Assembly (NCBI GenBank): GCA_020740775.1 | Contig: JAHEWK010000004.1 | Span: 1 to 64,000, forward strand | Direction of reading: 5' to 3' | DNA: 64,000 bases | Origin: Ilyonectria destructans | Taxonomy: Eukaryota; Ascomycota; Sordariomycetes; Hypocreales; Nectriaceae | In this document: positions 1 to 12,200 of the stretch, in pieces | Position numbering within the stretch: the first letter of the stretch is position 1 | Layout of the letters: each line of letters begins with the position of its first letter | Position numbers and translations under genes: made by a program | Notes under the pieces: model-generated | What the model was told of the DNA's origin: nothing | The model's database searches: none | Seen by the model: the letters and a program-made list of their open reading frames with translations, nothing else

Positions 1-1479
1 CCAAGTTCCAGTATTATTATTATAAAGATTGAGAATAAGTTATATAGATAATAAAGTGGAAATATACCGGCCTTTATATTTCTTATCTATATATTGCCTC
101 TTACTATTATAATAGGTTTTATACTAAGTAACTTATTACTTTTATCCTATTATTTTATTGCCAATTTATTTCACTTTCTTCCCTTAGTTACTTTTTCCCT
201 TTTATATTCTCTTTCCCCCTTATAATCTCTTTCTCTCTTAAATCCCTTAAGAGCCTTCTAACTTTATATACTACTATTCCCTATATTACTTCTAAAAAAC
301 TGGTCTCCTTCCACTTCTGATGCCCGAGTATCTAAACATATATATTCAATAAGAACTTCCTTTTATCCCTTTTATTATCTAGATACTATTTATACTTATA
401 GGTTGGCTACTTATTATCAATCTATTTAAGCTAACTTATAATATCTCCTACCTATTACTCTTCTCCCTTCTATATATAGAATGCCTAATAAGAACTAATA
501 CCTTACTATAATATCCTAATGCCTCTACCCGCTATTATAACCTAATATCAATAGGGAGGATATTCACTGTAAACTGCCCCCTAGCTAATATAGTCTTCTT
601 CTTTATTCTCTTATAACTGCAGATCGAATAAAGATTACTATCCACCAGACTACTATATTATTCTTTATTATAGTCGACCTATCTATAAATGCCCTTAGTA
701 ATAGGCTTTAAATAGCTTTTTGCAGACTGTTCTTTCTAATTTACTTTACTGTAAATAATATAATAAGTTTATCTAAACTCTGCTCTTACTCCTTCTTTAG
801 TATAAGCTCTATTTCTTCTAGCTTTTCTTTTTTCTTTAAGTATACCAGAAAGTATACTATCTCTATCTATATAGCTTAGAAGAAGCGCCTTACTAATAGA
901 GATTTAAATACTATAGCATTCTATCCCCGGGATTATTAATTTAGTATTAGTTATACTACTTTAGGCTAACTTTCTGATTGTACTTTAAGTCTGTCTATCT
1001 ATTCCTATAGTGCCTCTTAGATTGCTATATACTGGTAACAGTCTGCAGTTAGTATAGATCTTCAGGTTGGCAGTAATATTATAGATAAAAAGTCTTTCTA
1101 ATTCTATTTAATTACAGCCTATTATTTATTATATTTGAAGAATCTGACCGATTTAAGCCACTCTTTACATACACTTTAATCCTCTACTGAAATTGCTAGT
1201 ATATTGCCTACAGTTAATTATCGTATATATTTAATCTAAACTATATTTCCCTTTTAACCCCTAAAAAATATCTACTCTTATATTAAGATTTCCAGAACTT
1301 ATATATCAATATAGGCTCCTTATAGTTTACTAGTTACTTAATGTTATTAATTTATATAGTAGTGTATAAAGAAAAAAAGAGAGGGGAGAAATTATCTAAA
1401 ATAGATAATATTTAAATTAGTTATATACCTCTTCTAGCTACAGCTAATAAGTACTAACTAGTATAAATACCAGTTCTAT

Positions 1480-2340
1480 TCTATCTAGCTTTTATAATTA
1501 ATATATATCTATCCACCTAGTTCTTACTATTATTACTTTTAAATATAAACCTAATAAAATATCTTATATTGTTTATAAGAAATGTAAGTTTTTTGCAGAG
1601 TGAATTAAGCTCCTCCTCTAACCTTAAAATTACCTTATTAATCTGTAGGCAGTCTTACCTACTTTAAATATATATCCACTTAAGCTCTTATAATATATAG
1701 ATACTCCCACCCTTATACTCTACCTTAACTATTAGTTTTAGTATAAAACTCTATATATATTAAGATTTATCTAGCTTTTTAACTATTTTTAAGACTTAAA
1801 GAACCTCTTTATTATTCTTTTCCTATAGAAATACCTCTAGCTTTAGAAACTAGAGTATCTATATCACTATATTAGCTGCTAGTAGTACTGGGTCCTTTTA
1901 CTTCCCTACGGTAAATACACACTCTTTAAACTTAATCTTAGGTATTTCAGTTAATATAGCTATAGTTAGTACCAGTATCAGCATAAGATTATAATGTAAA
2001 TCCCTGAGGCAGCTCTTAAGGCAATAATACGCTGTGCAGTAATACGCTAGAACCTACTGGTCTTTATTAGCAAATATCCGCTGGAGTTTACTGAACCTAT
2101 TTTAGATAAGCTTAGATACTATCTTAAATGGAATCTTATATCCAAAATCAATTTGCTGCCACCTCTATCTTCTGGGCCTAGCAGAATCTGACGCTATCTG
2201 AGCCTCTACTTCTATAGCCTTTTACTTTAGGCTGCTAAGAGGAGCTATTATTAATTTGGGTGGAGCTATAGACTTAATAAGATATACTACTCGCCTATAT
2301 ATAAGCCTCTGGCTATATAACTTAGGAACCTACTTAATAC
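1480..2340 (-). pseudogene. RIP-degraded coding remnant, family not assigned
   Basis: Reading the minus strand from about 2,340 down to 1,480 gives one frame that stays protein-like for nearly 290 codons. It is broken by about a dozen stops, nearly all TAG or TAA where CAG, CAA or TGG would fit. Readable stretches include WQQIDFGYKIPF, LAYYCTAYYCLKSCLRDLHYN and LQINKVILRLEEELNSL, separated by stops. The style resembles a fungal repeat-encoded protein, but I do not recognise the family with certainty. The frame has no credible start, and it probably continues to higher coordinates. Treat it as evidence of decayed coding sequence rather than as a gene. Confidence 0.4.
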
Positions 2341-3117
2341 TTATTATAAGTATAGCTGCTGTAATTTCTGTAATCTATTAATCCTTTAATATAGTAGCTT
2401 TACTGGTATATTAGATAGCCGCCTGGATAATTAATAGCTAAGTTGAGTGAGTGGATATATAGGCTTCAATTTGAGAACCCTTAGTATTCTCCTCTGCTAA
2501 TATATTATAGATATCTTTAGTAAAGTCTTATCTGGTTTTAGTTATAATTTTTAACTTCTTATTAGATATCTTATAAGTAAACTTAAAAACTTCAGTAGAG
2601 AGCTTTTTAAATTGCCTATTCAGTATTATAGTTAGCTACTTAAGTATTTACCTTTAAGGTGTAGAATAATAAAAAAGAATAGTAATTTATAACTAGGTAA
2701 ATAAAGATATATATTCCTTTTATACTGTTAGTATTATAGTAGCCTTATTGGCACTCTCCTTCTTATCTAGCAAAACCCCACTATAAAGGCTATAACTAAG
2801 GCTACTATAAAGTTAGTAACTAATAAAGGCCTTTATCTTTAGTACCTAAAGGTTATAGAAGACTTCTTCTAGAAATAGAGTTAAGCCTAACAGTCTATTA
2901 ATAGCCCGTTCTTCTAGCTTAGTAAACTAAAGCTAGCTATATCTATTTACTGCCACTATAGGTCTATAGTAATATACCAGTAATATAATATACATTAAGA
3001 TAGAGCAATTATTATTATTTATCTTTAGCTACTGTATAAGATAGATTAACTCTTGGCCTTTTATAAGATTAAGTATATATAGATATAGATATAGCTACTT
3101 ATACTTATACAGGCTGT

Positions 3118-3440
3118 CTGTTATCCCAAGCGGACTGAATATCCTAAAATGGAGTACTCTTAGATCCCCAGTAAAATAGAAATTACCCAGCTGGTTAAGA
3201 GCTACAACACCCTCTAAGAGTGCCAAACCGAGCCCTTAAGACCCACTATTCTGGAACCAGCAGTCTATCTTGCTGATACTGAGTTTAATAGTCCGTATAA
3301 ATACCGTCAGCACCCCAGGAAATACTGCAGAAGGAAATCTCTACAGGATACCTATATATAGTTGCTTCTCCTTCAGGAAGAGTTATATAAGCTGGAAGAT
3401 AGACTGCAGTATATTACTGAAGTTTCGGCGTTTATGCACT
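3118..3440 (+). pseudogene. Short decayed reading frame, unknown
   Basis: A plus-strand frame of about 107 codons with only two internal TAG and one TAA stop before a final TAA. It is rich in charged and proline residues (for example KYRQHPRKYCRRKSLQDTY). It lies in the least AT-rich part of the first block. No domain is recognisable. It is listed because the stop pattern matches RIP of CAG/CAA codons, as in the other relics here. It could equally be chance in a less AT-rich patch. Confidence 0.25.
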
Positions 3441-6400
3441 AAATGTTAAGTATTAATAGAGATAACTTGCTCGAACCGGTAGGCGAATTTATCCTCTGCT
3501 ATTAAAGCTTTAACCTGCTATTACTCTTATATAAATAGCGTAGATACTCTGGGGTTCTTAGGAGTGAGTTCTCCCTATAGCTGCCCGAGAAGCTGCTACT
3601 ACTTTACTTATAAGTAAGCCCTGCAGCTGGCCTCTATAGCCGGAATAGTAAGAGCTGCTATTACTACTTCTTAATTAGTAAGTAAGTTATTAGCCTAATA
3701 GTAAAATAACTGCTTTAAGTTTAAGTAGCCCTAAAAGAAACTAAATAAGAGTATATTAGCACTTTAGTTTTAGTAGCTTATATTATCCTTTATAATAGTA
3801 AACAAATTATCATCCAAAAAGGCAGGGGGCCTATTAGAAGTAAAGTTTCTAAATACAGAATAAAAGCCAAGTAGATAGAAAGTGTAGTTACTGCTATAAA
3901 ATTCTATTGCAATCTAATTACAGTCGGCAAGCAGACAGACTGCTACTTCCAACTAATCTAACACTATATAATAGACATCTACTGCCAGAATATATAAAAT
4001 ATAGCTGATATTCTTAAGGTTATACTTCTACTTAAGAGCCTTATAAAGTTATCCGAGACTATTACTATATAGACCTTTTTAGTCCTCAGATATAGGGAAT
4101 ATATCTGCTAGAGGAGTAATAGTAATACTCTCTAGGCTTACTCTAATTATCTCTAATAGTATAGAATTAATAGCTTCTCTTAACTTATACTGGCTGTCTG
4201 AAGCGGACTATTAGTAGCTAAGATCAGACTTAGAATAATTACTAGCCTCTATAATATTCTTACCTTCTTTATCTACCTCCTCCCTACCCCTATTATTCTC
4301 TTAGTTAGTTTTATTACTATTATACTCTACATCCTACTGATATATCTATATATAAGTCTCCTGCTCTAAATTCTATATTATAGGGTTTATCTTAATCTCA
4401 ATATTTACCCTATAATTATATATATAAAAGGCCGGCTAATTATCAATCCAGTATATATTATATAATTACTACTTAATAAAGTCAGGCCAGCCCTCTATAA
4501 ATAGATCTTAAAAGGTTATCTATTTACTAAATACAATTATCTATAAATACTGTTCTTTAAGTATCTATAAGGGCTCTATACCCTCTCTAAGAAGTTCTCT
4601 ATAAAGAAATACTACCTTAATATAGGATATAAGCACCTCTACGTAGTGCCTTATAAGTATACTGCCCTATTGCGCCCGACCGATATATTAACTATTTAGC
4701 CTTAGTAGGGCTGCTTAAATTGGATATATAATAATAAACTAAGCTTCTTACATTATACCTATAGTAAGACAAAAAGTACGACCGGTAAGGTTAAATAGTA
4801 TACCTTCTATATATTTAGCGCTATATAGTACTTGCCAGTATTATAGTAATATAGTAATATTATTAAAGAAGTAGCTATAGCAGCAGATCGATTGGAGTGG
4901 CTAACTAATAATACTAATAAAGTTCAGTTAGAACCTGGGGAAGTATATATTATCTTCTCTAGCTGGAGTTAAATCTATCTTCCTACTTCTATAGTTTATT
5001 ATATATAATCGCTATAGTATATCGAAAGTCTGTACGCTATTAAAGTTAGAATTACTTATCTTTATAATAAAGTTAGCTACTATAAATATCAGGCAGTATA
5101 TTAATATAGATATAAGAGATATAGAATAATAAGTTAAAGGGTATACTGGTGGGGTTATACAGTCTATCTTAAAGCTGCTAGAGGAATAGGTAATTCTCTA
5201 TTTTAACTGCTGCTATTCCCTTATCTGTAAGTTAGCGTCCTCTTTATCTATATCCTTTAAGGTATTATTTGTCGATAGAGGGTGGAGATATATAGCCACT
5301 AAGCCTATCTTTATCCTCCTCTTAGTTAAAAGGTATTTCAGTATTATAATTGTCGGAAATTCCAATATTAAATAGAATAAATATAGTTTCAAACTGTATA
5401 TTAAGCTGTAGAGTAAATTATTAGTTGCCTGAAGCCCTTTAATAATTCTCTCTTTTATATACAGTATAGCAGTATCTTCTTATTCCAGCTATATTCTAAT
5501 TGCTTTTTAGTATACTATATAAATAAGTATATCTATCTAGAGGCAGCAGTCTGAGTGTACACTCTAGTAGCTTTAATAGAAATATAACTAGCAGGTAGAT
5601 ATAAGATATAGAAATTACAGTAATCTAGATTATAGTAGCCACCTGATATAAGGGAGGACTTATTATAACTATTATCTATAAGGTCTATAAAAAGTAAGAT
5701 AAGTTTAGTACTAAAATTTCTTATTAATAAGTATTGGAATTTAGAAGTAATATAAATAATATAGCTAGTAAGATATATTATTACAATAAGATAAAGTAGA
5801 CTATTATTAAGTGTATATTCTATAGAAATATAGTATATAATATATATATACTTAATATAACTAAGATATAATATAAATAATTTTCTTATAATCCAACTAG
5901 TCTATTATTTATATAGGGTAACTCCTCTTAATAATAATAGCTACTAGATGTTACAGTAAGTCTATCTGCTTAAGCTAGTCTCCTCTTTTTCTAACTGGCT
6001 AAAATAGGCAGGCCTAATATAAATCCTCTTACCCAATTATTAGTATAATTCTCCTTTAAGGGGCTGAGTCTAGCCAGTAGTCTAATAATTATAGAACTCT
6101 ATAGCATTCTTAATATATTCTTAATACAACTTAATACAGGCGGGGAGGGCTCTATTCTTACTGAAGGTAGTAAATAACAAGCTGCCTGCTTATCTCCACT
6201 TTACTTTTCTAGCTATATTATTATATATATAGCTGGAAGCTGGTCTAATTTCTACTGACTGGGAAAGAATTCAATAGAGACCTTATATTTCATCTATATT
6301 AATTTAATTAGCTGGACTAACTCTATTAATAATAGCCTTCTATCGTCTAATTCCTTATTATTTAGTACTTACTAATACTACTTTATTACCTACTGGTAAA

Positions 6401-8866
6401 TACTATAATTAATAATAGCAGCCAGCTCTATTAAAGTATACTTACTTATCAGTATGGGGTTTTCTGCTACCTTTAGTATGTTTTAAAGTTAGCTGCAGAT
6501 AGCCTGTATAAGGCTTAAAACCAGCTGGTAGCTTAAATAATAAGGCTCCTGAAGGTCGGAGATAATAGATCTCTATACCGGCTGAAAGTATAGGCCGACT
6601 ACTTCCTTTACGATTTAGTAAAGGTCCTTCTAGATGTCATCCTTAAATTATATACTATAGCTATTATCCCCTTCTTCCAGTATTAACTTCAGGTAGAGTA
6701 TAGTTAATAGGTCTTAAAATGCCTCTATATAGCCTCATATAAAATCGAGTACTTATTACTTAAGCAGAATAGAGCGCTATTCTGCCTATACTACTGAAGT
6801 AGTATTACTCTCTAAAAGTTAGCCAGAAGGTAGAGCTATTTTAAATAGTACACTCTGGCTTATAAGGTAGGGTAATATATACTCTTATAAGATAGAGACT
6901 ATATACTTTTACAGTAGGGGCTTAATATTGTCTTATTAGCAGATAATATCAGTAGGCTCTAGTATAACCCAGCCTATAATATAGGTTATTATATCTATTA
7001 TAATTCAAGCCTTCTTTTATTTTATATTAAGAAGCTGGTAAATATCTGGAAATTAGAGTATAAGGTACTCTATAATATAGTAATATACCTTATAGTATAT
7101 CTAGTTATTAAGAGCAATAAGAAAACCTGGCTTTTAATATACTTCAGATAATAGCTGGAATATACTAGCCTCTTGCTATTAATAAACTGGAAAGAATAGC
7201 TGCTATATTTTAGCGGCCGTACAGTTAATAGATAAGTACTTTAAGAGCTCCTTCCAGTCTGTAGCTAGAATAGAATTAATAGTATCTTCCGGGAGTACTA
7301 CTAATATCTCTAATACTTAGTTAAATATAGTAAACTAATACTGCAATATATAGTTAATAGTAATATTCAGATATAAATTATATATAGGCTAGGAAACTTA
7401 TATTATTAATATAATAACTTGCTAGGTATTCCAAATTTATAATATTAAATATTTCCCTTCTAACAGCTATCTTATATAGTTAAGTAATTATTAGCTTCTA
7501 ATACTTATTCCTCTATAGTATAACTAGCCAGCTGGTGGGGAACCAAACATTACTACTAAGGTAAAGAATATTAAATATACTCTTTTCTACTGCTACTTTT
7601 ATCTACTTCTTAGAGAAAAAGCTACTATTGTATTTAGATATAACGATAAGCTGCATCTAAATCTAGCTATAACTATTAGGTATAGCTAAATTCTGCCAAT
7701 TTAGCTGCAACTTAATATTTAATTTACTTAAAAGTATATCTGCAATATATACTATTAGTAAATTACACTTAAGAAAAGCATAAATACTTATCTCAGTTAT
7801 AAAACTTATATACCTACTAAAGCTCCTCTAAATTAAAACCAGTATACTTTATATACTCCTATAATACTTCTAGGTGATACTGGCCAGCTATAACCTCAGC
7901 CTTCTTATTATTAATATATAGTTAGTTCTGAAATAATAAAAGAGCCTTACTTTTATTCCTTAATCCAGCAGTATTAATTATATTCTAAATAGCCTATACA
8001 CTATATAAAATAAAGATATAGTTTTCCTTAGACACTCTTATTAGTTTTTCTTAATAGAATAACTGGTATAGATTCTATATATACACTTAGTTAACCTGTT
8101 AATTTGGAATAATATTCCATATATAGATAAGAGCTTATATTAGTATCTTAGCAGTAGCCAGTTAGTATAGCTTAGCCTGCTCTTAGATAGAATTAGTCTT
8201 CTTAAATATCTCTTTAGTATTACACCGGACCTATTTAGCAGGTGTAGCCTCTAATTTAAGTGGATATTTAGTTAACTTATACTTTATTTTAAATATATAT
8301 ATATTCTCTATCTATTTATAGAAAAGAAGATAGATAGCCCTTAAAGCTTTTATTATTCTTAATTTTGCCGCTTCTTATTAGGGGGTCCTACAGGTAAGTT
8401 CTGAATAGATAGATAGAATAGGCCTAAGGCTTCAGCCGAACTAAAAGAAGTAATCTTAGCTCCTTAAGCCACTTAAGCGACCTTTAGTATCTTATATAAC
8501 CTAGGTAGGTCTTACTAGTAGACAGCTATACTGCAGACACAATAAGCACCCTTATAACAATAAGATATAACTATTCAGAATAAATAATAGCCCGGTATAT
8601 TAGTTTTAAATCTTAGAAGTGTTCCCCTTATGGAATCTTACCCTCTAATGTTCTTTTTTATGCCTACTCGACCTGCTGCTGACAGCAGTATATAATTATA
8701 TTCCTTATTGGGTTGGGCTATACTACTAGCTGTACTTTTTCTCACAGATTATATTACTACTTCAATATATTAATATATTGCTACAGTAAAACTGATACTC
8801 TTAAAGCTGCTTACCTTTATTGGGGCAGATAGGTTATAAGTAGAATAGCAGTTTCTTTATCTGCCC

Positions 8867-9200
8867 TACTGACCTTACCTTATATACAGACTGCTGCCCC
8901 TAGGGGCAGATATAGGTCTACTTATATATTATACACTCTCTTATATCCATTTATTTATAATATTCACTTACTTATTATTATTGCTTACCTTACCTACTTT
9001 ACCTTATTTATATAGAGATATATACAGACTGCTACCCCTAGGGGCAGATACAAGTTACATACTTCCCATTACTTCCCTTTAACATCCATTCTATCTATCT
9101 ATTATTATAATTGCTATTCTTATTATTACTGATCTTACCTTACTTACTTAAGGAGGTATACAGACTGCTAGCCCTAGGGGTAGTACTAGCCTTACTCTTT
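8867..9200. repeat. About 138-bp tandem repeat with CCCCTAGGGG core
   Basis: Two full and one partial copy of a unit of about 138 bp. The best conserved part is TATACAGACTGCT followed by the palindrome CCCCTAGGGG and CAGATA. The cores begin near 8881, 9019 and 9157, so the spacing is constant. Pyrimidine-rich CTTACCTTACCT segments also recur. The last core (9157-9185) has lost one palindrome arm base. The array abuts the left edge of the G-rich block. Confidence 0.65.
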
Positions 9201-9239
9201 AAAATTATATAGCCTGTAGAATTAGTATAAGTGGCTCTG

Positions 9240-12200
9240 AAAGGAACTATTCCCTCGAGAGAAACCGAACGCGAACCGTAGAACCGCCGACTGGAAAAAC
9301 TGCACTATAAGACCCGCCCGTCGAACCTGGAGAAAGACCCGCCCGCGAACCGGGAGAAGACCCGCCCCCGAAGCGGGAGAAAGACCCGCCGGCGAACGAG
9401 AGAGAGAGACGCGGCGGGGGAGCGGACGGGCCCGGCGACGCGGGGGCGGACGGGGGGGCGCGAGGGGGGGGACCCGACGGGCGCGGCGACGGGGCGGACG
9501 GAGGGGGGCGGCGAACGCGGAAGAGACGCGGCGGGGGACGGGGGGAGACGACGGGGGGGGAGGGGACCGGGGAGGGGGCGGGGGCGGGGCGGCGCGCGGG
9601 ACGGGGAGAGGGCGGGGGGGCGGGGGGCGGGGGGCGGGGGGCGCGGGGAGGAGGGGCGACGGGGAGGCGGGGACGGACGCGGGCCGGCGAACGCGGAGAG
9701 AGACGCGGCCGCGAACGGGGAAAGAAAGGACGCCCGGGAAGCGGGACGAGAAGGACGGCGGCGAACGCGGAAAGAAAGGACGCCGGGGAAGGGGGACGAG
9801 AAGGACGGCCGCGAACGCGGAGAGACGGACGCGGCGGGGGGGGGGGGGCGCGGGACGAACGGGGGGGGGGGCGGGGGCGGGGGGGGGGACGGGGGGGGCG
9901 GGGGGGCGGGGGCGGGGGGCCGCGACGGGGCGCGGGGCGCGGAGCGGGAGCGGGCGGGGGGGGGGGGGGGCGGGGGGCGCGCGAGGGAGGCGGGCGGCGC
10001 GGCGGGGAAGGGACGCGGGCGCGCGCGGGGGAGCGGGGGACGGGGCGCGGCGGGGACGGGGAGGGGGGGGGCGGGGGGGGGGCGGGGGGGGGGGCGGGGG
10101 GGGGGGGCGGCGCGCGGACCGACGAAGGACGCGGGGGCGCGCGCGGGGGGAACGGACGGGGGGCGGGGGGCGGGGGGCGCGACGAGCGGGGGGACGGACG
10201 GCGGGGGGCCCGCGGACGGACGAGCGGCGGCGGGGCGGCGGGGGACGGGCGAACGCGGGGGGGGACGACGGGGGGGGGACGGGGCGCGGGCGGGCGAGCG
10301 GGAGGGGCGGGGCGGGCGGGGGCCGCGGGGGGGGGGAGCGGGAGGGAGAACCGGCGACGGGGAACGCGGGGGGCGGGCGGGCGGGGGGGGGGCGCGGGGG
10401 GCGCGGACGCGGGGGGGCGGGGGCGGGGGGCGGGGCGGGGGGGGACGGGCGGGGGGACGCGGGAACGGGGGACACGGGACCGGCCGCGCGGCGCGCGCGG
10501 GAAGCGGGGGGCGGCGGCGGGCGGGCGGGGGGGGCGCGGGACGGACGGGGGAGGGCGGACGGGGGACGGGGGACGCGGAAGGGCGCCCGCGGGGGCGCGG
10601 GCGGGGGGGGGGGGGGAACGGGGGGCGCGGGGGGGGCCGGGGGGGCGGGCGCGGGGAGCGACGCGCGAACGCGGGGCGGGGCGGGGGGAAGGCGGCGGCG
10701 GCGCGGGGGGACGGGGCGGGCGGGGGGGACGGGCGAGCGGGCGGAAACGAGAAACGCGAGACGAACGGAAGGAGCGGGGCGGGAGACGGAAGCGCGGGGG
10801 CGGGAGACCGCGGCGGAGGACGCGGGAGCGACGCGGGAACGGGGGCGGCGAGAAACGGACGGAACGACGAACGGGCCCCCGGGAGAACGCGAACGCGGGG
10901 GGGGAAAGCGGGCGGCCGCGAAAAAGAGGGGAAGCGAACGGGGAAGGCGGGAGCGGGGGAGCGGAGGGGGCGGGGGGAACGGGGGAAGGGCGGGGACGAC
11001 GGGCGGGCGACCGGGGGACGGGAGGGGGCGGGGGGCGACGGACGGGGAAAAGCGAGCGGGCGGCGAACGACCGCGGAAAACGCCGCGGGGGACGCGGGGA
11101 AGGGCGAGCGGGGGGGGGGGGGCGGGGAAGACGCGGGAGCGAGAGGCGGAACCGCGGGGAAGCGGGGGCGGGGCGGGACGGGGGACGCGGGAAGGGGACG
11201 GCGGGCGGGGGGGGCGCGGGGGGGCGGGGGGGGGCGGGGCCCGGGAAAGGGAACGAACGAAGGAGACGCGGGGAGCGAGACGGAGAACGCGGAAGGCCGA
11301 CGGGGCGACGCACGCGAGAGACGGGGGCGCGGGCGGGGGGAGGCGGGGGAAAGCGGGGGGAAGCGGGCGGACGGGGGAAAGCGAGGAAGCGGGAAGGGAA
11401 GGGAAGGGCGCGGGGGCGCGACGGGAACGGACGACGCGGGAGCGAGACGGAAACGGCGGGGGGGCGAGACGACGGACGGAACGAGGGAGCGCGCGAGGGG
11501 AGAACGGGAACGCGGGGGGGAAAGGACGGGCGAGGGAGCGGGAGAGGGAGGGGCGGGGACGGACGGACGGACGGGGGGGAGGGAGCGACGGGCGGGGGCG
11601 GGGCGGGCGGCGGACGCGAGAGAGACGGGGGACGGAGGACGGGGAACCGGGGGGCCGGAGGGAGGCGGGACGCGACGAGCGAGCGGGGGGCGGAGGAAAC
11701 GCGGAGGGGAGCGGAGCGGGGGGGGGAGGGCGCGGGCGGGCGGGGAGGGCGGGGGGGGGACGGCGGGGGGGGGACGGGGGGGGGGGACGGCGGGGGGGGG
11801 AGGGGGCGCGGGGGGCGGGGGAACGGGGGAACGGGGGGCGGCGCGGGGGGGCGGGGGGGGGGACGAGGGAACGGCGGAGGGGGAGACGGGGGGGGAAGAC
11901 CGGGGAGACGCGGGGGACCGGGGGGCCGACGGCGCGGGAGAGACGGGGCGGGGGGACGGGCGGGGGGCGCGGGGGCGCGGGGGGGGCGGGGGGGGCGGGG
12001 GGACGGGGGGGCGCGGCGGGGGGGGGGCGGGCGGAGCGGGGGACGGGACGGGAGCGAACGACGCGGGGGGGACGGGCGGGGAAGCGGGACGGGGGGACGG
12101 ACGGCGCGGGCGCGGGGGAACGCGGGGAGGGACGCCGCCGGCGAAGAACGCGGAGAAGAACGCCGCCGGCGAACCGGAAGAGAAAGACGCGGGGGAACGG

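Larger units (their letters stand above)
1..8865. repeat. AT-rich, RIP-decayed repeat block
   Basis: Nearly 9 kb of AT-rich sequence in which TA dinucleotides dominate and CA/TG are scarce. No open frame of more than 60 codons exists on either strand. This composition is what repeat-induced point mutation (C-to-T at CpA) leaves in ascomycete transposon DNA. Islands of milder decay (about 1.4-2.3, 3.1-3.7 and 4.6-5.0 kb) still show readable frames interrupted mostly by TAG and TAA, so at least part of the block is dead coding sequence. I could not name a transposon family here. Confidence 0.8.

Noticed and set aside
9222..11313. Proline/arginine-rich open frames of 417 and 688 codons on the minus strand
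   Set aside because: They exist only because the region lacks T, so no stop codon is possible on either strand. They begin at GTG rather than ATG, and the repeat composition explains every residue.
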